A stretch of 64,000 bases of DNA from assembly GCA_029844215.1 (NCBI GenBank), contig CM056726.1, positions 75,445,548 through 75,509,547 on the forward strand. The letters are read 5' to 3'. Below are positions 34,351 through 46,262 of this stretch, in pieces. The position numbers and the translations under genes are program-made. This stretch comes from Przewalskia tangutica. Its lineage: Eukaryota; Streptophyta; Magnoliopsida; Solanales; Solanaceae. Numbering within the stretch: the stretch's first letter is position 1; every line of letters begins with the position of its first letter. Under the pieces are notes generated by a model. That model was not told the DNA's origin and made no database searches. It saw only the letters and a program-made list of their open reading frames with translations.

Positions 34351-35164
34351 CGGGATCGATGGCTAGTTAATCACCTTCCCTAGCTATGCGCCCTACGGGG
34401 CAGGATTGATTAGAACGACAAAGGGGAAGTGAAGCGGTAGATACATGTATATCCTTGAACCCTCTAGAGATTTGTATGTGTGATAAGATGAGTATCTCTT
34501 AAGTTTTGTGTTCAGATAGCATTATGTGAATTATGGTTAGAAATCATGGTTAGTTAAAAGGGTAAGATTGGGGATAAGGAAAGTGTGAGCCTTAGAGTTT
34601 TATACGTAGAGACCTTAGAGGCAAGGCCATCTCGAGTAAAAGATGTATTTTTATGTGTGTTTGACCCTTATCGGAGTGCATAGTACACGTGAGATTGTTC
34701 CGGATCGGGGAACAAGAGTTTGGCACGATAGCGGGTCGGGTTGCGGATCGATCGCGGGTCAACCCGCGACCTGTTTTGTGGTGGGGTCAGTTCGGGGTGG
34801 TCCCGCCAGGTGGTAGGGTCACGAGGGTGTTAGGCCCAAGTTTAGTTAACCATCGTACGAGTTCGTGGATGCGTTCGACCAGTAGTCGGGCCAATGAGGT
34901 CAGCCCATCTTGTCTTTCAGTCAGGACCGTTTACTCGGCAGAGGGTTATGCGAAAGGTTATATCAGGAAGGTTGTAAGGCTGCACGAGGTGCCTAATTTC
35001 ACCTTATGGCAGACAGCGAAGCCCAGGTTATGGCTATTCCTTTTTCTGGAAGTTTTACCAGGCAGGGTTAGGAACTCAGGTGAGTCCCCGTATCGCATTC
35101 ATCCTCGGGCCAGTGTTTGGTTTTCAGGGGTAGCTGTGAGGATTGTTGCCTCCTGTTGAGGGAG

Positions 35165-35460
35165 TGTTTTTAGCTACCATTTCAGTATTCGGATATTGCC
35201 TTATGAAGCCTTGTAGGGGCGGAAGTGTAAGTTGCCGGTCGATTGATTCGATGTAGGCAAGGTTCAGATAGTTGGTTCATACTTGTTCAGCAGGATGTGG
35301 ATAGGGTGAAGCTTATCCAGAAGAGGTTATTGGCAGCTCAGAGTCAACAGAAGTCGTGCGGATAATCGACGTCGACACTTGAAATCGGGTTGACGGTCGG
35401 TATTCTTGAAGGTACCACCCCGGAAAGGGTGTGACGAGTTTGGGAAACAGAGGAAACTTA
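35165..35460 (+). pseudogene. Integrase C-terminal remnant in element D
   Basis: The clearest of these remnants: segments equivalent to SYHFSIR, PYEAL, GRKCKLP, FDVGKVQIVGS and LAAQSQQKS, followed by a degraded copy of the VFLKVPP-like strand near 35400. Internal stops and indels remain. Confidence 0.7.
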
Positions 35461-35940
35461 GCCCGAGTTACTTTGGGCCTTTCAGATCTTGTGAAGAGTA
35501 GGCCAGGTTGCCTATAGTTGGCATTGCCGTCCGACGTAGGAGGCAGTATGTCCGGTCTTTCGTGTTGCTATGTTCGGAAAGTATCGGAGATCCATCCAGA
35601 GTGTTCCCAGTAATGATGACCAAGTTGTAGGTAGTAACCCAGAGATTTTGGTAAATGAAGCAGTAACAGAAATGTGGTAAGTTATGAGAAAGAGTTCGAG
35701 TGTACGAGAAGGGTACGACGAGTAAGAGAATAAAAGTGATCATTGCGTTCAGAAGAAAAGGTGCGAAGGGAGTATCTTTTAGACCTCGGGTGGGAGCTTT
35801 TGTAGTGATGGAGGTGATTCCTCGTAGACTTGAAGTTGAGAAATTGCGCGTGTGTTATGTTATGGCCAGGTACGACATGATTGTTTTCGTAAGTATAGTA
35901 GTGAAGACTATACAGGCACTTGTGTGTTTTGAGGCTTAGA

Positions 35941-35978
35941 AGGAACATTCGGGACGAATGTTTCTAAGGAGGGGAGAA
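35941..35978 (+). promoter_or_regulatory. PPT and adjoining hairpin of element D
   Basis: Stem arms 35941-35951 and 35955-35965 with loop GGA; PPT AAGGAGGGGAGAA at 35966-35978. Confidence 0.8.
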
Positions 35979-38900
35979 TGTTATACCCCGTATTTCCAGA
36001 GTATGTACGTAAGGACGTACGTACGAAAGTTTGAGCCTTAAGTTAAGCATAGGACCGAAAATTTTGTGCACAACCCCCGAAAAGAATCGTTTTCCGACGA
36101 AACGTTTTCCAAAGCTTGCGTAGGGAAAATTACGGCTATGTCATTTATTATTTTTGCAGATTTTTCCGAGAGATGAAATATTTTGGACCAACGAGAGGGC
36201 GACACTTGTCACCCTCAAGTGGGCGTTCTAGTGGACGATTTGGGTCACGTTTTTTGGCCATGTTTTGAGGCCTAAACCATGGGTCAATGTTTGTGAGGGA
36301 ATTGTGGAGTAGGGATAGGGGGCACTTAGGCAAATCTTGGCCCTCCACTTGCCCCCCACTTGGCTTGATCATGGCCATTGGTTTCCCTATAAATACCCCC
36401 CCCCCCTTTGAAGACTTCTTCATCCACTCCACAAATCTCTAAGTCTTGAAAGCCCTCTCCCCCTTAGTGTAGAGTTCTCGTCCAAGCCTCCCCCTCCCCC
36501 TTTGAGAGGCCCCTTGGCCGAGAGATATCCCCCCCCCTAGTGGTGTTGGCCGAGAGGTACACCCCCCCCCCCTTGCCTAGTTGTTCTCGTAAAATACCCC
36601 CCCTCTTGGTAGAAAATACTCTCCAAGCATTGTTACTATACCAAAATACCTTAGCCTTATACCTTGTAGTATTCCAAAGTTACCTCTATACGTAGAGCCC
36701 GGAAATGCTACCTTATGTCCTTTTTGTCTCAAAATGAAACCCTAAGGAAAATCTTCATAGTCGGTTGAAGTGTTAAGTAGAAGTTGCGTAGAACTTCTAA
36801 GGGTTGTTTTGAGCGGGTTGGAGCGCCCAGAGTAGGAGCTAAACGTTGCTCAGGATCGACATTTAAACTTGGATAATTTTGGGCTTATCGAGTAAATATC
36901 TTGTCTCCCTATTGTAATTGAGTTTACATACTATTAAAGTATAAGAATTAAGTATAAGTTATATACCAGGAAGGTATATAAAGAAGGGAATTGAACTCAT
37001 TTACATAGACTGTATTCTGATGACTTGTGAAGTTTGACTGCAGGAAGTTTTGCCCAATTTTCCGTAGAATCTTGTATCTAGATTTATTCTACTGAGTAGT
37101 CTAGACATTGATAGACTTGTATAACCGTTATAGGTTGAATCTTGCGAGTAGCGTATTCTACTCGGCGGTGAAAAAGGCTAGCGGACTACGATTTTGGAGC
37201 TATTTGCTAATAGTCGATAATCGTCGCAAGGTATGTGATTCTTCCTATCCTCTTGAGCATGATATTTTAAAGAATATATATATATAGTACGGTAGACGTA
37301 CGTGTGTTAACTGAACGTAGTTTTACGGCAATGTCTTTTGACTTAAGCCTGAATAATAAGAATCTTGAAGTATTTCAAAAGAATTAAGAACCGTTTTTGA
37401 AAGAAGAGTAATACTGGGTTTTAAAAGCTTAAGAGTTATACTACCTTTATGGGAAGTTAGGTATAACGGCTTAAGAGAGATAAAAAGAATGGTTTATTGA
37501 TTTTAGAAGTTAAGAGACTTGATCTTAAAAGATAAGAGACTTGACTTAATTGAATTAATCTGAATTTTGTTAAAAAGTGTGAAACCTCATTCGTGAGTAA
37601 TGAGTACTTGGTTTTAAAAGGAATAATGTTTTTACTGATTTCTAAATCGTAATAAGTATCGAATGCACCACAACAGCGCTAATAAAGGGAAATGTATTGA
37701 CAAATAAAGTATTATTAAAACCAGTAGAAACCTCCATCTGCATAGAAGCTAAGATGAGACAAAATGATATTACATTTCCTAGATCATGGCTGCTTTAAAA
37801 AGATTGTTATGAACAAGAATAACCTACTCACATATAAGGCATATGTTTCTCAAATTGTTTTAAAGGAGAATTATATCATTAAGTGATTAACTATGAACTA
37901 CGAAACCTTTCGAAAATGAGAAAATTGAGCATTTGAAATTAGGCAAACTTGAACGTTTGGAAAATAATGTTGTTACTTGATTTTACAAAGGGAAGTGTTT
38001 TGATCTACTTAGAAAGATAGTCACTCTATTTTTATACTACGGGTATTGTGTGACTTTTGTAAAAGAAACGGATCTTTTAAAGAGTTAATGTATGAAGTAC
38101 TTTGGGGATAAAAAAACCCGAACTTATTAACATAAAGTAGAAAGTACCTTGTGTGAATAACTTGATTGTGTTGGTTTGTGATAGCCTTGTAATACTTTCT
38201 TGTTGATTTGATAAGTAAACATGTTAGGATGCTACGTGTGTTAGTATCTTGTGATGTTTGTGTAAAGGGGTTTCCCTTGATGTGCTTATGTTGTTTAACG
38301 ATAAGCTGTTATGTTAGTATTATATCACTCACCTCTTGACATGATACCGGGGGTTAAGCTGCCTCCGTCGCGGGTAGACTCGGTGATGCAGGACCATGAT
38401 TCGAGAATACCTCATGCGGGTCCAGGGGATCTATGCGGAACTACGAGAGTTCCAGGTTAGTGTGCGGGGTTATACCTCATGCGGTCTATGTGGCCATGCG
38501 GACTGCGAGTCGGGGCGATCTTTGGGAGTAGCTACCTCGACGCGAGGAATACCTCATGCGCCTATGTGAGTGGCCTATGCGGAGTCGCGGAAGTTCGAGG
38601 ACTAGACGCGCACATTAGATCTCATGGCGAGTGGCCAGCTTTGATCATGTGGCGGTCTAGACAGATTTCATGATACAGTTTATGACCTTGTTGGTACTGT
38701 GGGTTTTAGTAGTCCGCTATGCTTTTGTACTTACCCCGTACGGTTTTATTATGACACAGGTGGGACCTGGTGTTCATGTGTATTCCTTAGTGTGTTTATA
38801 TCATGGATCGCCAGTGATGAGGAAGGTATTCCACGCATGATTGATGTTGTGGGCGTGAGACCCATAGTTATATTTGAGTGATGACTTTGAGGCGTGAGTC

Positions 38901-39441
38901 CCCGACATACGATCGCTTATTTATTGTGAATCGTAGTTTGGTTATCATACATGTCTCCCGCTTTATATATAGATCGCTATGATTTCATTTACTGATTTTC
39001 GTTTCACATACTTGGTACCGTTATATCGACCTCGCTTGAGGCTGCGTTCATGCCGCAGGTAGGTACACCGATTGTTGATCCTCGCTCTAGGAGTCACGAT
39101 TCAGCGTTTGGGAAGCTCCGTTTCTCCGAGGCTTATCTTTGGTATAGTCCCTGTCGTTGTAGGTGCTTACATTCGTGGTATGGCGGGCCCTGTCCGTCGT
39201 TGTTGTCATATCATTCGTAGAGGTGCATAGTAATCTTGTTGTGGCGAGTTGTAATGGATGAATCGTCGGATCTAAGTTTTTATATATATATATGCCGAAA
39301 GGAAACTTTTCTTCAGATAAACATGTGTCTCCTTTACATTGTTTCATGTTGTGTTTTATATTCCGCTTATTACTCTGATGTTGTATCACTAGGGTGCCCG
39401 GGGTAAGGCACCAGTCACGGGCCCGGGTTCGGGTCGTGACA
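35979..39441 (+). mobile_element. 3' LTR of element D (3463 bp, short-U3 type)
   Basis: TGTTATACCCCG to GGTCGTGACA. The U3 has only the proximal block (GACCAACGAGAGGGCGACACTTGTC region near 36185-36215). TATA box at 36387-36395. U5 carries one CTTAAG unit and the ATGCGG-type array (about 38340-38620). A (TA)n tract lies near 39281-39292. Confidence 0.9.
36387..36395 (+). promoter_or_regulatory. LTR promoter TATA box
   Basis: CTATAAATA after CATGGCCATTGGTTTCC, the same block as elsewhere with a small deletion. Confidence 0.65.
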
Positions 39442-42139
39442 CGCGGTGTCGTGTGAAATACATTCCCCCCTCTTGAGTGTTGCCTCGTATGAATACCCCC
39501 CCTCTTGGTAGAAAATACTCTCCAAGTATTGTTACTATACCAAAATACCTTAGCCTTATACCTTGTAGTATTCCAAAGTTACCTCTATACGTAGAGCCCG
39601 GAAATACTACCTTATGTCCTTTTTGTCTCAAAACGAAACCCTAAGGAAAATCTTCATACTTGGTTGAAGTAGTAATAAGAAGTTGCGTAGAACTTCTAAG
39701 GGGTTGTTTGGAGCGGGTTGGAGTGCACGGGGTAGGAGCTAAACCTTGCTCAGGATCGACATTTAAACTTGGATAATTATGGGCTTATCGAAGAAGATTA
39801 AACTGTACTTACATAGGACTGTATTTACAGTAGACTTGTGTAGTTTAACGGGTAGGGAAGTGCTGCCCGATTTTCCGTAGAATAGAGAACCCCCTTCTTA
39901 GAATATTCTACATAGTAGTCTAGACGTTGATAGACGTATATGGTCTTTATAGGTTGAATGTTCTGCGAGTAGCATGTTCTACTTGAATGGTGGACAAGGC
40001 TAGCCGGGTTATAGCCGTGGAGCGTTTTGCTAATTGTCGATAATCGTCGCAAGGTATGTGATTCTTCCTATCCTCTTGAGCATGATATTTTAAAAGAATA
40101 TATATATATAGTACGGTAGACGTACGTGTGTTAACTGAACGTGGTTTTACTCCGATGTCTTTTGACTTGAGTTTTAAATAATAAGAATCTTGAAGTATTT
40201 CAAAAGAATTAAGAATCGTTTTTGAAAGAAGAGTAATACTTGGTTTAAAAGCTTAAGGAGTTATACTAGCTTTATGGGAAGTTAGGTATAACGACTTAAG
40301 AAAGATAAAAGGAACGGTTTACTTAATTGTTTATGAACGCCTTATATTGATTTCGGAAATGAGAATAAGTGTCGAACAAACCACAGCAGCGCTAATAAAG
40401 GGAAATATATTGACTAATATGTATTATTAAAACCAGTAGAAACTTCCATCTGCATAGAAGCTAAGATGAGACAAAATGATATTACATTTCCTAGATCATG
40501 GCTGCTTTAATAAGATTGTTATAAACAAGAATAACCTACTCACACATAAGGCATATGTTTCTCAAATTGTTTTAAAGGAGAATTATATTATTAAGTGATT
40601 AAAACTATGAACTACGAAACCTTTCGAAAATGAGAAACTTGAGCATTTGAAATTAGGCAAACTTGAACGTTTGGAAAATAATGTTGATTACTTGATTTTA
40701 CAAAGGGAAGTGTTTTGGTTTACTTAAAAAGATAGTCACTCTATTTTTGTACTACGGGTATTGTGTGACTTTTGTGAAAGAAACGGATCTTTTAAAAAGT
40801 TAATGTATGAAGTACTTTGGGGATAAAAACCCAAACTTGTTAACATAAAGTAGAAAGTACCTTGTGTGAATAACTTGATTGTGTTGGTTTGTGATAGCCT
40901 TGTAATACTTTCTTGTTGATTGGATAAGTAAACATGTTAGGATGCTACGTGTGTTGGTATCTTGTGATGTTTGTGTAAAGGGGTTTCCCTTGATTATGCT
41001 TATGTTGTTTAACGATAAGCCGTTATGATAGTATTGTACCACTCACCTCTTGACATGATACCGGGGGTTAAGCTGCCCTCCGATGCGGGGTATACCTCAG
41101 GCAGTCTGTGTGACTATGATTCGAGAATACCTGCGCGGGTCCGGGGACCTATGCGCGAGCTACGAGTTCTAGGTTAGTGTGCGGTCTTTATGGCCATGCG
41201 GTCTATGTGGCCACGCGATCGCGAGTCGGGGCGATGCCGGGAGTAGCTACCCTCGACGCGGAATACCTCATGCGCTGTGTGTGTGGCCTATGGAGTCGGG
41301 AAGTTCCGGATTAGACGCGCACATTTGATCTCGCGCGAGTGGCGGCCGATCATGTGGCGGTGCAGATGCACTCGTGATACGATTTATGACCTTGTTGGTA
41401 CTGGGTTTTGTAGTCGGCTATGCCTTCATACTTACCCCGCACGGTTTTATTATGACACAGTGGGACCCGTGTTCATGTGTATTCCTTGGTGCTTTTATAT
41501 CATAGACTGTCGGCAGTGAGGAAGGTATTCCACGGGCATGATTGATGTTGTGGGCGTGAGACCCATAGTTGTATTTTGAGTGATGACTTTGAGGGCGTGA
41601 GTCCCTGACTTGACATGATCGCTATTTATCAGAAGCGTAGTTTGGTTATCATACATGTCTCTGCTTTATATAGACTACTATGATTTCATTTACGTGATTT
41701 TTCGATTTCACATACTTGGTACCTGATCGACCTCCTTCGGGGCTGCGTTCATGCCGCAGTAGGTACACCGCCGTCGATCCTCGCTCTTAGGATCACAGTC
41801 AGCGTTTGGGAAGCTCCGTTTCTCGGAGGCTTATCACGTATAGTCCCTGTCATTGTAGGTACTTACATTCGGGGTATGGCGGCCCCGCCCCGCCATCGTT
41901 GTTATATCATTCTTAGAGGTCTGTAGTACTGTTGTGGGCAGAGTTTGTAAAAGGGATGTAACTGTTCGGATTTAAGTTTATATTATATATATGCCGAAAG
42001 GAAACTTTTCTCAGAAAAACTGTTTCACACTTCATGTTATTTCATGTCTTGTTTTATATTCCGCTGATTACTCTGATGTAGGTCTACTTGGGTGCCCGGG
42101 GTAAGGCACCAGTCACGGGCCCGGGTTCGGGTCGTGACA
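39442..42139 (+). mobile_element. LTR fragment F, directly after D's 3' LTR
   Basis: From about 39490 it matches D's LTR from 36600 onward and ends GGTCGTGACA at 42139. The first 30 bases resemble the 33-bp unit of C's LTR rather than the expected sequence. There is no TATA box or U3, so this is the downstream part of an LTR whose start is not here. It probably belongs to an element into which D inserted; that element was itself inserted in G's 3' LTR, because 42140 continues as minus-strand G sequence. Confidence 0.75.
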
Positions 42140-43818
42140 AACCCCAAGTACTACACCTTTAGAAATTCAAACCCCAGCTTTTAAAATCAAGCACTTCTAC
42201 TTTCACAACCTAGGCAACTTATGCCTATAAATCAAGTAGACAAATCTCTTAACTTTCCAGAAAGCCGTTATAACTAACTTTCCATAAAGCCGTTATAACT
42301 CTTTATGTTTTAGACAATTAAGGCATTTTCATCTTTTAAAAACAAGTGAGTTAATTCTCTAACTCAACCAAACTTAGACATTCTTAGATTAAGGCAATGA
42401 TATCAAAATGAAACCGAATTCCTTTAAAACTCGTACGTCCACCGTACTATATATTTGTAAAACTCATGTTCAAAAGATAGGGAAAGTTCTACATACCTTC
42501 CCGGCTTAATCCACTCGCTAGGTTGAATACGCCTCACGTAGAATATCAACCTATAATAACCATAACACGTCTATCAACCTCTAGCATTCAATCGTAGAAT
42601 AACTCTAAGTATGAAGCTCTTATTCTACGGAAAATTGGGCAGCACTTCTTTTGTTTCTACGTACTTTTCCACCTTTTTCAAGGCCCGAATTCAATAACCA
42701 ATATGCCACATTTAAGGCTCAACATCAACCAAACAAAGGGGATTACACGCCTTACAGGACGTGTAAAATTCTGCCCCACAATTAATACCAAGTAGTTCAA
42801 TAGTCAATGCCATTCTCGGCTAACATGCACAACAATGTAAAGTCTTTTCTAATTCTTTTTCAATCCAAGTTGTTAAGTCTAACATGTTATATAGCCGCAA
42901 TCTATTATAACAACTACAATATTTTCTTTAGATAACATGCGACGATTATAACTATCGACCAAATTGTATTTCAATTTCAATGGCTAACAAGTCCATTCTC
43001 GGATTTAGGCTTCCAATATTCCATAACACTTATCAATCTTCATTATATAACTCAAATGATCATATATCAACTACTAAGACATGTAATCTTTAATTACATA
43101 AGTAAGATGAAGATCATTACCTTGTTAAGCCCAAATATAACTCCAAGATTCAAAGTCGCTCCTTAGCAACTTAGCTCCTTTCCTTCATGCTCCAATCCGC
43201 TATTTGAAGCCCTTAGAAGTTCATAAACAACTTCCCTTTAATTTCCAAACAAAACCTATGAAGACAACTTAGGTTTTCATCTTGCGACTAATGTAAAAAC
43301 GTAGCTTTTTCGAGATCTTTGTATTGAAATATCCTTATAATACCCCTAGGAACCTTGGGTTTGAGTATCGTGAATTATGAACAACAAACGGAAAAAAATC
43401 TTCTCCTTTTTGAGCTTAGCCGAGAGCTCTCCAAGTCTTGCTCAAGTTTCTCTAATTTATTTCTAAGTGTTGAGACTTGTCTTGCTACTAGGATGAATAT
43501 ATAATAAAATCAAGGGTCAATATTAAAACACTTGTGGGGATAGGATGAAGAAGATTAAAATATCAAGTGTCAAGTGGGCTTATTGACTTGGTCAACAATG
43601 TCAAGCCTTGGCTTTCAAGACTTGACAAATTGGCCTTGTCCATTTCGTCCAAGCCCATAGAGTGGGGGGAGTGACACGTGTCACCCTCCCATTCGTCCAT
43701 AGTCTTTCGTTTCCCGACATTTCCATAATTCCGATAAATTATATAAGTCTCAAATCTGAAAGTCATGTTTTCTTACGTACATTCTTATATACATGTCCTG
43801 GAATTACGGGGTGTAACA
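42140..43818 (-). mobile_element. 3' LTR of element G, start portion
   Basis: Read on the minus strand it starts TGTTACACCCCGTAATTCC at 43818, next to a PPT, and runs left to 42140 where insertion F begins. It aligns well, but clearly less than identically, with 61610-63203 (G's 5' LTR). The palindrome GACACGTGTC is at 43673-43682. The distal third of the LTR should lie left of the inserted block and is not seen. Confidence 0.8.
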
Positions 43819-43858
43819 TTCTTCCTCCCTTAGAAACATTCATCCCCGAATGTTCTTT
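43819..43858 (-). promoter_or_regulatory. PPT and adjoining hairpin of element G
   Basis: On the minus strand the PPT AAGGGAGGAAGAA occupies 43831-43819. The stem arms GAATGTT (43848-43854) and AACATTC (43835-43841) flank a 6-nt loop. The PPT and loop differ from the other family but the hairpin position and stem core are kept. Confidence 0.7.
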
Positions 43859-43989
43859 CGGAGTCAATCTAATTAGATAGCGACATAGTCTCCTTAACTA
43901 CACCCATCACACCGAAATATGCCACACATGGCCACATAATAGCACTTAAGCAAATACGTCAATTAAAACTGACAAGTAAGGGAAAAGGA
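43859..43989 (-). other. 3' untranslated spacer of element G
   Basis: Spacer between the chromodomain end and the PPT hairpin. It contains a weak match to the tail module (GGCCATGTGTGGC-like) and no frame of note. Confidence 0.5.
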
Positions 43990-44118
43990 TTACCTGGAGG
44001 TGTAGGGAATAAGTGAGGATACTTCTTCATCATGTCCTCCTCTGCTTCCCAAGTCATCTCCTCTCTATTATCATTCCGCCACAAGAATTTGACGGAAGCC
44101 ACATCCTTGGTCCGCAGT
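43990..44118 (-). pseudogene. Chromodomain of element G integrase, part beyond solo LTR H
   Basis: On the minus strand this continues the chromodomain interrupted at 47319: it encodes the V-A-S-V-K-F-L-W-R-N strand and an EEMTWE-like segment, then the tail with KKYPHLFPTP. The frame is open here. It is the part of the integrase thought to bind chromatin. Solo LTR H separates it from the rest. Confidence 0.8.
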
Positions 44119-44771
44119 TGTCACGACCCGACCCCGGGCCCGCGACTGGTGCCCTACCTGGGCACCCTTACAGGTATACATCAAAGATAATCAGCGGAAC
44201 ATACATGAAACTTATAAAATAAACAACAGAAATAAAACAACAGGTTAGCCGATAGGGCTACCTTCCTGGACATATATACATATACATAAACAACAGCAGT
44301 TCCATCCCTTTTTCCGTTTACAAACCGACCCACAACATGTGACTACAGACCTCTAAGAGTTTTAACGTAACAACTGTGGCGGGACAGGGCCCCGCCATAC
44401 CCCTGAATGTACATAAGTCTACCACATCAGGGAAACCATACCATAAGATAAGCCTCCGGAGCAATTGGAGCTTTCTCCCAAAAACTGAACCGAGATCCTA
44501 AGAGCAAGGATCACCAACCTGTGCACCTAACACCTGCGGGCATGAACGCAGCCCCCCGAAGGGGGTCAGTACAACAGGTACCGAGTATGGAACAGAAATA
44601 AGGTGCAACAATCATATCATAACTGCATAAAAGAATGTCATATGAACTCCTGAAATCAATCGTATATTAACCGTTCCTTTCCTTCTTTCAATAAGATTTA
44701 ACAACATGTTCTTACATACATACTTAAGAGATTTATCAAGTTTTTCCACATAACTTATTAATCTTACTTAA

Positions 44772-45130
44772 CATAATCCGGCCCATTTGCGGGACACGAT
44801 GTACTGACGAATCATGTGACATAATCCGCCCGCTGTGGCCTCGGTGCATCGTGGAATCATGTAGCATAATCCGCCCGCTGTGGAGCTCGGTGTCTTGTGG
44901 AATCATGTAGCATAATCCGCCCGCCTGTGAGCTCGGTGTAAGATGGCGTAACCCGCCTATGTAGAGGCTCGGGGTAATATGGCGTAATCCGGCCGATGAG
45001 TAGGCTCGGTGTATATCATAGCGTAATCCGGCCTATTTGTAGGCTCGGTGTATTTCATAACGTAATCCGGCCTATTTGTAGGCTCGGTGTATTTCATAAC
45101 GTGTCCGCCTATTTGTAGGCTCCGTGTAGG
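44772..45130 (-). repeat. Tandem array in solo LTR H (units of 45-48, then 36-39 bp)
   Basis: CATAATCC or CGTAATCC starts at 44772, 44820, 44865, 44911, 44947, 44983, 45022, 45061 and, degraded, about 45100. The last units (CCTATTTGTAGGCTCGGTGT core) are the most alike. The array sits where the other family has ATGCGG repeats. Confidence 0.85.
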
Positions 45131-46104
45131 TTCCTTACATCACCTTTTACATCGTATAATTAGTTCTTCTTAAGTCGTCATAACACCGTCCCATACAGCT
45201 ATTATAACGTCCATTCATATTAGAGAACTTAAGGCATTTAATTCTTGCAACATTAGGAAACTAAACCCAACCATACTACGCATTATACGCATTAAAAGAA
45301 TCATAAAACTTCTTCTTTAAAACTCAAGTCACATACTCTTTAAAATCATGTCACAATACTTTAGAAATCAAGTCCACAACTAAAAAAAAAAAAAGTTTCA
45401 TAATCCTTAGAAGACAACCAAAGTTCATAGTCTTAAAACCTTATAACGCATATTCTTTAAAGTCCACTTACTTATACTTATAAACAAATATACAAAATTT
45501 CATACACTTCCAAAACCAAGTAACTTATTCTCTTAAAACCATATAACATCCACTTTTAAAATCGATCCCTTTTCACATATAAATTATAGTCATTTTGAAC
45601 AACAAAATCCACTTACTTACTTTAAATAAAATCAAGATACATAGCTTTGAGTCAAATCTCGAATTTCCTAATCCTTTCTTACCAACTCCTCCCATAAGGC
45701 TTGGTAAAGACTTAGGATAACTTTGACATAAACTTAACATAGAGTAAATCACGACTACCTCTTAACTTCTAAGAGTAGGAGGAAACATGAAATAATATCA
45801 CGTGGATATTTCATACGTAGGATCATGCCAAAGAAGAAGAGGTTCACATACCGCGACGATTGTCGACAAGTAGCAAAATGCTCCCAAGTACTTCAACCTT
45901 GAGCTATTCCATTCTTCAAGTAGGATACGCTAAACTTAGTACTTCAACCTATCATGGCCACAATCGTCCATTAACCTCTTACTTTAAACGTAGAATATCC
46001 TAAGTGTCAAGTCACTAAATTCTACGGAAAATCGGACAAGACCTCCTTTGTTTTTACTAACTTTGCCACCTTTTCAAGGCCGAAATACAATAACCAAACA
46101 GCCC

Positions 46105-46262
46105 CAATTGGCTCACAATTATATAGAAGGTAGTCAATACAATTAAATAACTACACCCCCAATTGGCTCACAATTTATGGAAAGTAGTCCAATACAAATG
46201 AATAACTACACTTCAATTGGCTCACAATTATATAGAAAGTAGTCCAATATAATTGAATAACT
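46105..46262 (-). repeat. Three tandem copies of about 55 bp in solo LTR H
   Basis: CAATTGGCTCACAATT begins at 46105, 46160 and 46214. Only one related copy is seen in the LTRs of G, so the expansion is specific to H. Confidence 0.85.

Larger units (their letters stand above)
34351..35978 (+). mobile_element. Body of element D (5' part deleted)
   Basis: Aligns with element A from about 55345 onward: unknown shared module (34351-34950) with CGCGGGTCAACCCGCG at about 34754-34769, integrase remnant (35165-35460), and the tail with hairpin AGTATAGT/ACTATACA (35892-35914). The primer site and gag start were removed by the same deletion that cut the 5' LTR. Confidence 0.8.

Noticed and set aside
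44772..45130. Possible centromeric satellite
   Set aside because: Units are short (36-48 bp), few, degenerate and confined inside one LTR with clear TG...CA ends and a target duplication.
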